Positions 19,076-27,319 of a DNA stretch of 64,000 bases are shown one piece after another; within the stretch, counting starts at the first letter, position 1; each line of letters opens with the position of its first letter. The stretch spans positions 1 to 64,000 of the forward strand of contig NZ_JACBXA010000002.1 in assembly GCF_013870515.1 (NCBI RefSeq), read 5' to 3'. The translations under genes and the position numbers were made by a program. The stretch comes from Streptomyces albidus (ex Kaewkla and Franco 2022). Its GTDB lineage: Bacteria; Actinomycetota; Actinomycetes; Streptomycetales; Streptomycetaceae. The notes below the pieces were generated by a model, which was given only the letters and a program-made list of their open reading frames with translations, had not been told where the DNA came from and made no database searches.

Positions 19076-19899
19076 GCGATCACCGCCAGCGGACGGATGG
19101 GCGAGCCGGTACCGCCGACGATCCTCAACGGCGCGACGACGAACAGGAATTCGTGCTGTCCGGTGGCCGCGAGATCTTCGAGCGCCAGGTGCTCCATGAT
19201 GTAGATGCCGGACTCGACCAGCAGCAGCCGGTGGACGGGAAGCACGCTGTGCCCCGCGCCCGCCGGTATCTGCTCGCAGGCGGTGGTGTCCGCGCCCACG
19301 GCCCGCACACCGCGCTCGGCCAGCCACCTGCCCGCGTCCTCGGTGATGCCGGGAACGCCGGACTCCTTGCCCAGATAGGCGACCGTGTCCTCGAAGTGGC
19401 GCGCCCAGCCCGTACGTACGACAGCGACATCGCCCTGCCGGGGCTCCGCACCGCCGAGACCTGCTGCGCGCTCCAAGTCCTCGGCGGTGACGCCGTATCC
19501 GCCGGGCAGCGTGTCCGTCCCGTGCGCGGCGGCCACGTCGAGGAGGACGCCCCGCGTGACCATGGCCGGGGTCTGCTCGGCGCCGTGCTGCGAGAAGGAG
19601 CCGCCGGACTGCGCCTCGGCGGCGTCGACGCCGCCGTGCAGCTTGCCGTCGTGGCTGACGTGGGACAGGGCGTCGATGTGGGTGCCGACATGACCGCCGG
19701 TGATGATGACCTCGTTGGAGGCGGAGCCTCCGTCAGGGCGGACCATGTCGCCGTGACGCCGCGCCAACGTCATGCGGAAACCCGGATGGTTGGGCGAACA
19801 GGGCATGCCGGTGAACAGAGGCTGTCCCAGCTCGACGATGTGGGGGTCGGCCGGAAGCGCGTCGAGCAGCGGGTTCGGGGAGTTCGGTACTGCAGTCAT
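19072..19899 (-). CDS. cyclase-family metal-dependent hydrolase
   Basis: This 275-residue protein has the cyclase/kynurenine-formamidase fold. The metal site reads GGHVGTHIDALSHVS near residues 67-81, corresponding to the HxGTHxDxxxH pattern. TRGVLLDVAAAHG, GDVAVVRTGWARHFED and GADTTACEQ follow in the usual order. Known members hydrolyse cyclic or acyl amides (isatin, N-formylkynurenine) or lactone-like rings. It lies 57 bp after the lyase gene and overlaps the next gene, so it is part of the operon. It could open or deacylate a ring-derived intermediate. Confidence 0.87.
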   Translation of the reverse strand: MTAVPNSPNPLLDALPADPHIVELGQPLFTGMPCSPNHPGFRMTLARRHGDMVRPDGGSASNEVIITGGHVGTHIDALSHVSHDGKLHGGVDAAEAQSGGSFSQHGAEQTPAMVTRGVLLDVAAAHGTDTLPGGYGVTAEDLERAAGLGGAEPRQGDVAVVRTGWARHFEDTVAYLGKESGVPGITEDAGRWLAERGVRAVGADTTACEQIPAGAGHSVLPVHRLLLVESGIYIMEHLALEDLAATGQHEFLFVVAPLRIVGGTGSPIRPLAVIA

Positions 19900-19956
19900 G
19901 GCCTGCCTTGCGTGGAACGGTGCGGGGGGACGGACGGGGGAGTGCGGGGGGACGCT

Positions 19957-20832
19957 TCAGCCGGCCGGTACGCGGCCCGTGGCCAGTTCGAGCACCCAGT
20001 ACGCCTGAGCGACGACCGCTGGGTCGATCAGCCGGCCGTCGTCGTCGAGCCAGGCGGCGCTGCCCGCCTCTCCGGCCTGCGCCTGCTGCAGCGAGTCGAC
20101 GAGGCGGCGGGCGCTGTCGACCTCCGCCTGCTCCGGGGTGAATGCGGCGTTGACGGGGGCGACTTGACGCGGGTGCACGACGGAACGGCCGTGGTATCCC
20201 CGTTCCCGGGCGCGTCCTGTGCTCGTGGCGAGCCCGTCCAGGTCGGCCACGTCGGTCCATACGCTCTGAACGGGCGGGGCGAGCCCGGCGGCCCGCGCCG
20301 CGTTGACGATGCGGTCGCGCGCCCAGTCGAGCGCTTCACCGGTACGTACGCGCAGATCCGCACCGAGGTCCGCCTCGCCGAGCGAGAGGAGCGTCACCTG
20401 CGGGGCGGCGGTGGCGAGTTCGTAGGCGCGCTCCACACCGAGGGCCGTTTCGATCAGCAGGTGGAGGGGTGCATCGAGATGCCGCAGCACGGTCGCGATC
20501 TGCTCCGGCGACTCGCACTTGGGAAGCCTCAGCCCCTGAACGGGGACGTCGCCGAGGACGGCCAAGTCGGCGGCACCGTCCGGTAGTTGCACCTGGTTGA
20601 TGCGGATCCACAGGGGCTTCGGCCACGTGCGGCGGGCGGCCTCGACGGCCCGGTCGCGTGCCTCGTTCTTGCGCTGCGCGGGCACCGAGTCCTCCAGGTC
20701 GAGGACGACGGCGTCGGCGTCGCCGCGCATCGCCTTCTCCAGAAGATCGGGCCTGGTGGCGGGCACGTACAGCCAGGACCGCACGGCCGCAACAGCCGCT
20801 TTGTCGCCGTCGGTTGAGCTGGCGCCGGTCAT
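19957..20832 (-). CDS. CitE-like CoA-ester lyase (HpcH/HpaI family)
   Basis: This 291-residue TIM-barrel enzyme would cleave or form a C-C bond in a 3-hydroxyacyl-CoA such as malyl-, citramalyl- or beta-methylmalyl-CoA. Motifs are RSWLYVPATRPDLLEKAMRG, VVLDLEDSVP with the metal/CoA-side acidic residues, WIRINQV with the catalytic Arg, LIETALGVERA with the metal-binding Glu, LGEADLGADL with the Asp, and GRSVVHPRQVAPVNAAFTP. All key residues are present. The ATG overlaps the CoA-transferase stop by four bases, implying coupled translation and consecutive reactions: activation to a CoA ester, then cleavage. Confidence 0.9.
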   Translation of the reverse strand: MTGASSTDGDKAAVAAVRSWLYVPATRPDLLEKAMRGDADAVVLDLEDSVPAQRKNEARDRAVEAARRTWPKPLWIRINQVQLPDGAADLAVLGDVPVQGLRLPKCESPEQIATVLRHLDAPLHLLIETALGVERAYELATAAPQVTLLSLGEADLGADLRVRTGEALDWARDRIVNAARAAGLAPPVQSVWTDVADLDGLATSTGRARERGYHGRSVVHPRQVAPVNAAFTPEQAEVDSARRLVDSLQQAQAGEAGSAAWLDDDGRLIDPAVVAQAYWVLELATGRVPAG

Positions 20833-22058
20833 ACGACGCCCCGCTCCGCCAGGTCGGCGAGCTCGGCGGCGCCGATGCCGTACGCACCGAGGACCTCGGC
20901 GTTGTCGCGGCCTTTGCGGGGCCCCGGCCAGCGGACCTCGCCGGGCGTCTCGCTGAGCCTGAACGGCACGTTCTGGAAGCGGAGTTGCCCGAGCTCCTCG
21001 TCGTCGACCGTCGTGATCGTCTCCAACGCCTGGTACTGCGGGTCGGTGAAGATGTCACTCATGTCGTAGATCGGCGCGACCGCGGCCTGTGCCTCCTCGA
21101 AGGCGTCGGTGACCTCGCTGCGGGTGTGCCGGGCGATCCAGGAACCGACCGCCTCGTCCAACTCCTCCGCGTGCTCGGCCCGTTCGGCTCCCGATGCGAA
21201 CCACGGCTCGTCCACGAACTCGGGACGTCCGACGAGCCGCATCACCCGCTCCGCGACCGACTGCGCGCTGGTCGAGACGGCGACCCAACTGCCGTCCTTG
21301 GTGCGGTAGGTGTTGCGCGGCGCGTTGTTCGCGGACCTGTTGCCCGTGCGTGGCTGAAGCTCCCCGAGCTGGTCGTAGGTGATGGCCTGCGGACCCAGCA
21401 GCGTCACCATCGGCTCGATGATCGCGAGGTCGAGCACCTGGCCCCGGCCGGTGCGCTCCCGTGCGTGCAGCGCGGTCATGATGCCGAACGCGGCGGTGAG
21501 CGCGGAGACTCCGTCGGCCAGTCCGAACGGCGGCAGCGTCGGCGGCCCGTCCGGCTGGCCGGTGATGGCGGCGAATCCGCTCATGGCCTCCGCGAGGGTG
21601 CCGAAGCCGGGGCGCTTCGCGTACGGGCCGAACTGGCCGAAGCCGGTGACCCGGGCCAGCACGAGGCGGGGGTTGATCTCGGAGAGCACGTCATAGCCGA
21701 GGCCCCAGCGCTCCAGCGTCCCGGGCCGGAAGTTCTCGATGACCACGTCCGCGTCCGCGACCATGCGGCGGAAGGTCTCCTGGCCTTCAGGGCTGCCCAG
21801 ATAGAGGGTGATCGCCTTCTTGTTGCGGGCGAGCATCTTCCACCACAGGCCCACGCCGTCCTTGCTCGCGCCGTGGCTGCGTACCGGATCTCCCTTGGGG
21901 TGCTCGATCTTGACGACGTCGGCGCCGTAGTCGCCGAGCAGGGTGGCGGCGAGCGGGCCCGCGAAGAGCGTGGCGATGTCCAGCACCTTGACGCCGGCCA
22001 GGGCGGGAGCGGCACCGGATGCCGCCCCGGCCGTGGTCGCGGGTTCGGTGTCGGTCAT
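20829..22058 (-). CDS. CaiB/BaiF family (class III) CoA-transferase
   Basis: This 409-residue enzyme would move CoA between carboxylic acids. It opens with LAGVKVLDIATLFAGPLAATLLGDYGADVVKIEHPKGDPVR (about 20-61), a textbook N-terminus. WWKMLARNKKAITLYLGSPEGQ and ADVVIENFRPGTLERWGLGYDVL follow. The catalytic Asp is in PPFGLADGVSALTAAFGIMTALH (near 185). It is the first structural gene after iclR and overlaps both neighbours by four bases. Its partner in the pathway is presumably the CitE-like lyase. The acid activated (for example itaconate, mesaconate or a malate analogue) is unknown. Confidence 0.92.
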   Translation of the reverse strand: MTDTEPATTAGAASGAAPALAGVKVLDIATLFAGPLAATLLGDYGADVVKIEHPKGDPVRSHGASKDGVGLWWKMLARNKKAITLYLGSPEGQETFRRMVADADVVIENFRPGTLERWGLGYDVLSEINPRLVLARVTGFGQFGPYAKRPGFGTLAEAMSGFAAITGQPDGPPTLPPFGLADGVSALTAAFGIMTALHARERTGRGQVLDLAIIEPMVTLLGPQAITYDQLGELQPRTGNRSANNAPRNTYRTKDGSWVAVSTSAQSVAERVMRLVGRPEFVDEPWFASGAERAEHAEELDEAVGSWIARHTRSEVTDAFEEAQAAVAPIYDMSDIFTDPQYQALETITTVDDEELGQLRFQNVPFRLSETPGEVRWPGPRKGRDNAEVLGAYGIGAAELADLAERGVV

Positions 22059-22843
22059 GGAGATCGTGATCCTTCCGTCGTGCCGGTCCAGCCGAGCGCC
22101 TTGGAGATGTGGTGGGCCGCCTCGACCACGCGCGGCGCGCAGTCGCGGACGAACTCCGCCGTGAACCGGGAGCGCGGCCCGCAGATGGAGACCGCGCCGC
22201 GGACGTCGCCGTCGAGCCCGAAGAGCGGTGCGGCCACCGACCCGGCGTCCGCCTGGCGCTCGCCGGCGGAGCTCGCGTATCCCAGGTCCTGGATCGCGGA
22301 CAGCTCCGCGCGGAGCTCGACGGGGTCGGTCGGCGTGCTGCCCGTGAGCGCCGTCAGCCCGTCGGCGAGGATCTCCTCGCGTCGCTGCTCCGGCAGGAAC
22401 GCCAGTACGGACTTGCCGGAGCTGCCGGCGTGCAGCGGGAACCTGCGGCCCAACTCCACGGTCATCTTCACCTCGTGGGTGCTGACGATCTGGTCGACGT
22501 AGGCCCGTCCGCCCGGCACCAGCGCGGTGAGGGTCACCGTCTCGTGCGTCTCCTCCTGCAGCCGCCGCAGGGTGCTCGCGGCGACGGCCCGCAGGTCGAG
22601 GTCGCGCAAGGCGCGGGCGCCGAGCGCGGCGGTGGTGGGACCGAGTTGGTAGAGCCGGGTCTGCTGATCCAGCGTCACCATGCCGCGCGCGACGAGCGTC
22701 TGCAGGATGCGGTGCACCACGGCCTTGCTCAGGCCGAGTTCGCGAGCGATACGGGACACCCCGAGCTCGTCCGTCCCGTCGGTGAACAGCAGCAGGACGT
22801 CGATCACGCGGCCTGCGGTCTCGGTTCCGGGTTGAGTCGTCAT
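22055..22843 (-). CDS. IclR-family transcriptional regulator
   Basis: This 262-residue regulator has an N-terminal winged helix (GRVIDVLLLFTDGTDELGVSRIARELGLSKAVVHRILQTLVARG, about 11-55). The C-terminal effector domain runs from about 85 to 255, with LQEETHETVTLTAL, GRRFPLHAGSSGKSVLAFLP and GYASSAGERQADAGSVAAPLF. It is the first gene of the leftward operon and its stop overlaps the CoA-transferase start. Two 17-bp inverted repeats of IclR type lie in the 233-bp divergent region, so it probably controls both arms and itself in response to the pathway substrate. ATG 22843 is preferred to an ATG 13 codons upstream. Confidence 0.92.
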   Translation of the reverse strand: MTTQPGTETAGRVIDVLLLFTDGTDELGVSRIARELGLSKAVVHRILQTLVARGMVTLDQQTRLYQLGPTTAALGARALRDLDLRAVAASTLRRLQEETHETVTLTALVPGGRAYVDQIVSTHEVKMTVELGRRFPLHAGSSGKSVLAFLPEQRREEILADGLTALTGSTPTDPVELRAELSAIQDLGYASSAGERQADAGSVAAPLFGLDGDVRGAVSICGPRSRFTAEFVRDCAPRVVEAAHHISKALGWTGTTEGSRSP

Positions 22844-22897
22844 GGCCCTATTCTCACCTGCCCCCTCCCGCTCGATCCGCATGCCTGGAAGTATTCC

Positions 22898-22914
22898 GTA
22901 CCGCTCAATGGAAC
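22898..22914. promoter_or_regulatory. putative IclR operator 1
   Basis: GTACCGCTCAATGGAAC matches operator 2 at 14 of 17 positions, with GTnCC/GGAAC half-sites spaced 7 bases. It overlaps the flank of another inverted pair, GGAA-gta-TTCC (22887-22897). It lies 55 bases upstream of the iclR start. Confidence 0.6.
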
Positions 22915-23039
22915 ATCAGGGAAGCATCGGTTCCGGTTGAGGTCAAGGGTCGGCCAGTGGTTGGCCTCGCTGTTGCCCGGGATTCGCTGACGGGCATTGA
23001 CGGTCCCTGGAAGCGCTGGAATCATCGTCCAGCAATCGT

Positions 23040-23056
23040 GTTCCGCTGACTGGAAC
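23040..23056. promoter_or_regulatory. putative IclR operator 2
   Basis: GTTCCGCTGACTGGAAC has perfect GTTCC/GGAAC arms with a 7-base centre. It ends 20 bases before the GTG start of the flavoprotein gene, so binding would overlap its transcription start or leader. Confidence 0.62.
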
Positions 23057-23076
23057 GAGTGGAGGGAGGTGAGCCG

Positions 23077-24501
23077 GTGCCCACCGACCGGACCGACGGC
23101 ACGACGGACGACGCTGAAGTCGACCTGGTGGTGGCCGGCGCGGGCGGCGGCCTGGCCGGTGCGCTGCGGGCGGCCGAGGCCGGGCTCGGCGTCCTCGTCG
23201 TCGACCCCGACGAGCAGTTCCTGCACGGCAACAACACCTCGATGTCGACGGCGATGATTCCCGGAGCGGGAACGCGCTGGCAGCGCGAGGCGGGCGTCGA
23301 GGACAGTCCGGAGCGCTTCCTCGCCGACATCACCGCCAAGACGCACGGCGCGGCCGACCCCTTGCTCGCCGCCGCGCTCGCCGGACTCAGCGCGCCGCTG
23401 GTGGAGTGGCTGGCGGACAGCGCGGGCCTGCCGCTCCAACTCGTACGGGACTTCAGCTACCCGGGGCACTCCGCGGACCGACTGCACACCGTCGAAGGAC
23501 GGCACGGGTCGGCGCTGCTGCGGCACCTGCACGAGCGGGTGCGGGCCCAGCCCTCCATCGACCTGCTCACTCCGGCCCGCCTCGTGGACGTCACGCTCGA
23601 CGCGGCAGGGTCCGTGTCCGCAGCGGTGGTCGAGTACCCGAGCAGCCACCGCGAGACCATCACGACCCGCGGCGTGCTGCTGGCCACGAACGGATACGGC
23701 GCGAACCGCGCCCTGGTGGCCCGGCACATGCCCGAGATCGCTACGGCGGACTATCACGGCGGGCAGTTCTCACTCGGCGACGGCCTGGAGATCGGGCTGC
23801 GGCACGGGGCGGCATCCGCCTTCATGGACGCCTACCAGGGACACGCCGCCCTCGCCCGCCGCTCCCGGACGCTGGTCGGCTGGGCCACGGTGATGCACGG
23901 CGCGATCATGGTCGACGCGGACGGCGAACGGTTCGGTGACGAGACCACCGGCTATTCGGAATACGCGGCTGCGCTCGCGGCCCGTCCCGGCGCGCGCGGC
24001 TGGATCGTCCTCGACGAACGCATCCACGACCTGTGCCGCTCGTTCACGGACTTCCGCCTCACCGTCGAGGCCGGCGCGCTGCTCTGGGCGGACGACCTGG
24101 ACACGCTCGCCACACGTACCGGATGCCACGCGAAGGCGCTCGAGGCCTCCGTCGCGGGGCAGGTGGCACTCGCCTCCGGCCGGGCGGAGCACGACGAGTT
24201 CGGCCGCAGCTTCTTCGAGGAGCCGCTGCGGGCACCCTTCGCCGCCGTCGAGGTGATACCCGCCCTGTTCCACACCCAGGGCGGCCTCGTCGTGGACGGC
24301 GAGGCGCGCGTACTGCGCGGCGGGGACGGCGCACCGATCGGGGGGCTCTACGCCTCGGGCGGTGCAGCACACGGTATCTCCGGCCACGGCGCGGACGGCT
24401 ATCTCGCGGGCAACGGCCTGCTGCCGGCGCTGGGCCTCGCGTGGCAGGCGGCGAACACCCTGTCACGCACCGACGCACACGGAGAGGGCACAGCGCGATG
24501 A
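23077..24501 (+). CDS. FAD-dependent fumarate-reductase-like flavoprotein
   Basis: This 474-residue soluble flavoprotein starts at GTG behind GGAGGTGA. The FAD Rossmann motif VVAGAGGGLAGALRAAEAGLGVLVVD is at about 18-43, and NNTSMSTAMIPGAGTRWQREAG follows it. The C-terminal FAD cap reads FHTQGGLVVDGEARVLRGG, then GGLYASGGAAHGISGHGADGYLAGNGLLPALGLAWQAAN. This is the order seen in fumarate reductase, urocanate reductase and 3-ketosteroid dehydrogenase relatives, which reduce or form an activated C=C bond. No haem motif or membrane segment is seen. Its last base overlaps the amidohydrolase start (ATGA), so the two are coupled and may act in sequence. Confidence 0.85.
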   Translation: MPTDRTDGTTDDAEVDLVVAGAGGGLAGALRAAEAGLGVLVVDPDEQFLHGNNTSMSTAMIPGAGTRWQREAGVEDSPERFLADITAKTHGAADPLLAAALAGLSAPLVEWLADSAGLPLQLVRDFSYPGHSADRLHTVEGRHGSALLRHLHERVRAQPSIDLLTPARLVDVTLDAAGSVSAAVVEYPSSHRETITTRGVLLATNGYGANRALVARHMPEIATADYHGGQFSLGDGLEIGLRHGAASAFMDAYQGHAALARRSRTLVGWATVMHGAIMVDADGERFGDETTGYSEYAAALAARPGARGWIVLDERIHDLCRSFTDFRLTVEAGALLWADDLDTLATRTGCHAKALEASVAGQVALASGRAEHDEFGRSFFEEPLRAPFAAVEVIPALFHTQGGLVVDGEARVLRGGDGAPIGGLYASGGAAHGISGHGADGYLAGNGLLPALGLAWQAANTLSRTDAHGEGTAR

Positions 24502-25970
24502 CGCAACCGGAACTGGACCTGCTGATCAAGAACGTGCGTCTGGTGAGGCACGACGCCGCCGACATCCCCACGACGGACATCGGCATCGCGGACGGCGTCT
24601 TCCGGCGCACAGCCCCCGACATCCCGGCCGAGGACGCCCGCGAAGTGATCGACGGCAAGGGCCTGTTGGCCTTCCCCGGCGTCGTGGACGCGCACCAGCA
24701 CTGGGGGATCTACAACCCGCTGCCCGACGACACCGCGAGCGAGAGCCGCGCCTGCGCACAGGGCGGCGTGACGAGCGCGCTCACGTACATGCGCACCGGG
24801 CAGTACTACATGAACCGCGGCGGCAGCTACGAAGAGGTCTTCCCCCTCGTCCTCGAAGCCTCCGAGGGCCGCAGCCACGTCGACTACGGCTTCCACCTCG
24901 CGCCGATGCAGAAGTCGCACATCGAGGAGATCCCGGAGCTCATCGCCCGCTTCGGCGTCCCCTCGTTCAAGGTGTTCATGTTCTACGGCAGCCACGGCCT
25001 GCACGGCCGCTCCGCCGACCAGAACTCGTTCCTGATGATCCCGCCGGAAGAGCGGTACGACCTGGCGCACTTCGAGTTCGTGATGCGGGGCGTACAGGCG
25101 GCGCGTGAGAAGTACCCGGAGCTGGCGGACTCCATCTCCCTGTCGCTGCACTGCGAGACGGCGGAGATCATGACGGCGTACACCAAGCTGGTCGAGGAGG
25201 CGGGCGACCTGTCCGGCCTCGCCGCGTACAGCGCCTCTCGCCCGCCGCACTCGGAGGGCCTGGCGGTCACCATCGCGAGCTTCCTGGCCGCGGAGACGGA
25301 ACTGCCCAACATCAACCTGCTGCACCTCTCCTCTCGCAACGCCATCGAGTCCGCGATGCGCATGGCGAGGACGTTCCCGCAGGTCGACTTCCGCCGCGAG
25401 GTCACCATCGGGCACCTGCTGGCGAACATCGAGACCGCCTCCGGCATCGGCGGCAAGGTCAACCCGCCGCTGCGCCCGCAGGAGGACGTCGACGCGCTGT
25501 GGGAGCACCTCGTGGCGGGCAACATCGACTGGGTGGTCAGCGATCACGCGTGCTGCAAGGAGGAGACGAAGTTCGGCGACCCGAAGAGCGATGTGTTCGC
25601 GGCGAAGTCGGGCTTCGGCGGAACGGAGTACCTGCTTCCCGGCCTGGCCGGCGCGGCCGCCTCCCACGGCCTTCCGCTACAGAAGGTCGCGGAGCTGACG
25701 TCCTGGACTCCCGCCCGGCGCTTCGGACTCGGCGCCAAGGGCCTCATCGCCGAGGGATACGACGCCGATCTGGCCCTGGTCGATCCCACCCGCTCCTGGA
25801 CGGCGGACGCGGCGGCCTCCGAGTCGACGCAGGAGTACACCCCGCTGCAGGGCCTTGAGATCGGTGCCACGGTCGAATCGACGTTCCTGCGCGGCCGGCA
25901 GATCTACGCCGGCGGTGAGGTGAAGGGCACGCCGAGCGGCCGCTACCTCTCGCGCCCCGACAAGCGCTGA
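24498..25970 (+). CDS. hydantoinase/dihydroorotase-like cyclic amidohydrolase
   Basis: This 490-residue amidohydrolase would hydrolyse a ring amide. All binuclear metal ligands can be read: DAHQHW (the HxH pair, about 63-68), SFKVFMFYG (carboxylated Lys, near 157), LHCETAE (His near 218), INLLHLSS (His near 275) and VSDHACC (Asp near 350). KEETKFGDPKSDVFAAKSGFGGTEYLLP and AEGYDADLALVD complete the pattern of hydantoinase-type enzymes. The substrate loops differ from uracil-type dihydropyrimidinases as I know them, so a different cyclic amide is likely. It follows the reductase by overlap. No ureidopropionase or carbamoylase gene is present in the cluster. Confidence 0.9.
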   Translation: MTQPELDLLIKNVRLVRHDAADIPTTDIGIADGVFRRTAPDIPAEDAREVIDGKGLLAFPGVVDAHQHWGIYNPLPDDTASESRACAQGGVTSALTYMRTGQYYMNRGGSYEEVFPLVLEASEGRSHVDYGFHLAPMQKSHIEEIPELIARFGVPSFKVFMFYGSHGLHGRSADQNSFLMIPPEERYDLAHFEFVMRGVQAAREKYPELADSISLSLHCETAEIMTAYTKLVEEAGDLSGLAAYSASRPPHSEGLAVTIASFLAAETELPNINLLHLSSRNAIESAMRMARTFPQVDFRREVTIGHLLANIETASGIGGKVNPPLRPQEDVDALWEHLVAGNIDWVVSDHACCKEETKFGDPKSDVFAAKSGFGGTEYLLPGLAGAAASHGLPLQKVAELTSWTPARRFGLGAKGLIAEGYDADLALVDPTRSWTADAAASESTQEYTPLQGLEIGATVESTFLRGRQIYAGGEVKGTPSGRYLSRPDKR

Positions 25971-26092
25971 GAGCGGGCTCGCATCAGGGGGCGGCCGTCC
26001 GGGCGAAGTCCCGGTCGGCCGAGGCGTGACAGCCGTGCCCCCTGACCTGTGACATGCGGCTTCAGACGCAACCTGCGTGGAACCCGGGCTGC

Positions 26093-26569
26093 ATGAGTTC
26101 TCAGGATCAGCCAGGGGCCGGCCACGAGGCACCCTCAACAAGGCTCCGCGTCACCGATACGCCCGGGCGAGAGGCATCCGCCTCGATTGCGAGCTCACTG
26201 AGCGAGTTCAACGTGCAGGAAGCCGGCGCGGAGGACGAGCGGGAACTGGCCGTGCTGGTCGTGGACGCCACCACTGATCAGGTGCTCGGCGGCCTGACGG
26301 GACGAACGTCGTTGGGGCTCCTCTTCGTGGACTCCTTCCACCTTCCGCCACAGCTGCGCGGTTCTGGCCTCGGTGGGGAAGTCCTCCGGGCGGCAGAGGA
26401 GGAAGGACGCCGACGAGGATGTCTCAACGCCGTCCTCTACACGCTCAGCTTTCAAGCACCGGATTTCTACCGGAAGCACGGATGGACCGTCTTCGGCACG
26501 ATTCCTTGCCGACCGCCGGGTGCCAGCCGTGTGTTCATGACCAAGCAACTCGCACAGGCACGTCGGTGA
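26093..26569 (+). CDS. GNAT-family N-acetyltransferase
   Basis: This 158-residue protein carries a compact GNAT core: LGGLTGRTSLGLLFVDSFHLPPQLRGSGLGGEVLRAAEEEGRRRG holds the acetyl-CoA loop RGSGLG, followed by YTLSFQAPDFYRKHGWTVFGTIPC. The first 45 residues are polar and poorly conserved. The start (MSSQDQPGAG) has only a weak ribosome site and could lie elsewhere. It is 122 bp beyond the amidohydrolase on the same strand, but nothing ties it to the catabolic pathway. Substrate unknown. Confidence 0.8.
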   Translation: MSSQDQPGAGHEAPSTRLRVTDTPGREASASIASSLSEFNVQEAGAEDERELAVLVVDATTDQVLGGLTGRTSLGLLFVDSFHLPPQLRGSGLGGEVLRAAEEEGRRRGCLNAVLYTLSFQAPDFYRKHGWTVFGTIPCRPPGASRVFMTKQLAQARR

Positions 26570-26677
26570 GGCGGAATGCCGCGAGGTGTCAGACGTCGGC
26601 GCTTCCCGAAGCTTGATGAGAACCGGGACCGAGGAGGGCTGGGCCTCGTGTGGGCGGCCCAGCCCTCGGAACGTCCG

Positions 26678-27319
26678 TCATGGGCCGTCGTTCACGGTCA
26701 CTTGCTCTTGTTCAGCACGCTGCCGCTCGGCCCGCATGCAGCGCAGCAGTTCCTCGGCGTACGGCAATGCCACGCACGTGAAGACGGCGGCGCCGATCCC
26801 CGCCAGGTAGGTGCGCGGCAGCGGGCGCTTGCGCGGGATCAGCCGCCACGCGTCTCGGTCACCGCGCCCGCCCCGCAGCAGCGACCGGACCTGACCGGGG
26901 TGCAGGCATGCCAGGGATGTCAGCGCGCTGAAGGGCAGCGATTCCAGGAAGCTGTGCACGTGCTGCTCGAACGGCTTGATCTCGCGGTCACTGTGGTGCG
27001 CCGTACGTACGTCCCACACGGCCGTCGCCTCGTGCGCCGCCGTGGCGCCCAACTGCACCGCCAGCAGCAGCGGATTCATCTCGCACAGCAGGGTGAGCGC
27101 GATCGGCGCACCCACCTCCGCCATCATCAGCGAGTGGATCAGCGACTCCCGGGTGCCCGGCGAGTCCTCGATGCGGGTACGCCTGTGCAGCCACCAATCC
27201 ACCAGCCCCGGCACAACCCACGCAGGCAGCAGCCCGTACATCAGGTAGCGGACCGTCGCCTCCTCGACATCGTGCCCGCCGAAGGCGCCGCGACGGCGCG
27301 CCAGCAATGCCTTTCGCAT
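26678..27319 (-). CDS. conserved integral membrane protein with His/Glu-rich conserved core
   Basis: This 213-residue protein has about four membrane segments. Conserved polar residues recur: VDWWLHRRTRIE, LIHSLMMAEVGAPI, HEATAVWDVRTAHHSDREIKPFEQHVHSFLESLP. The pattern of His and Glu within and between helices suggests a metal site. Similar proteins with the HEATAxWDV...EQHxHSxLE stretch occur widely in bacteria without assigned function. Its ATG shares a base with the TGA of the upstream decarboxylase gene (TGATG), so translation is coupled. It may be a membrane enzyme; that is inference. Confidence 0.75.
   Translation of the reverse strand: MRKALLARRRGAFGGHDVEEATVRYLMYGLLPAWVVPGLVDWWLHRRTRIEDSPGTRESLIHSLMMAEVGAPIALTLLCEMNPLLLAVQLGATAAHEATAVWDVRTAHHSDREIKPFEQHVHSFLESLPFSALTSLACLHPGQVRSLLRGGRGDRDAWRLIPRKRPLPRTYLAGIGAAVFTCVALPYAEELLRCMRAERQRAEQEQVTVNDGP

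Noticed and set aside
20658-22502. 614-codon open frame on the plus strand
   Set aside because: It is antisense to the CoA-transferase and iclR genes, which carry clear family motifs.
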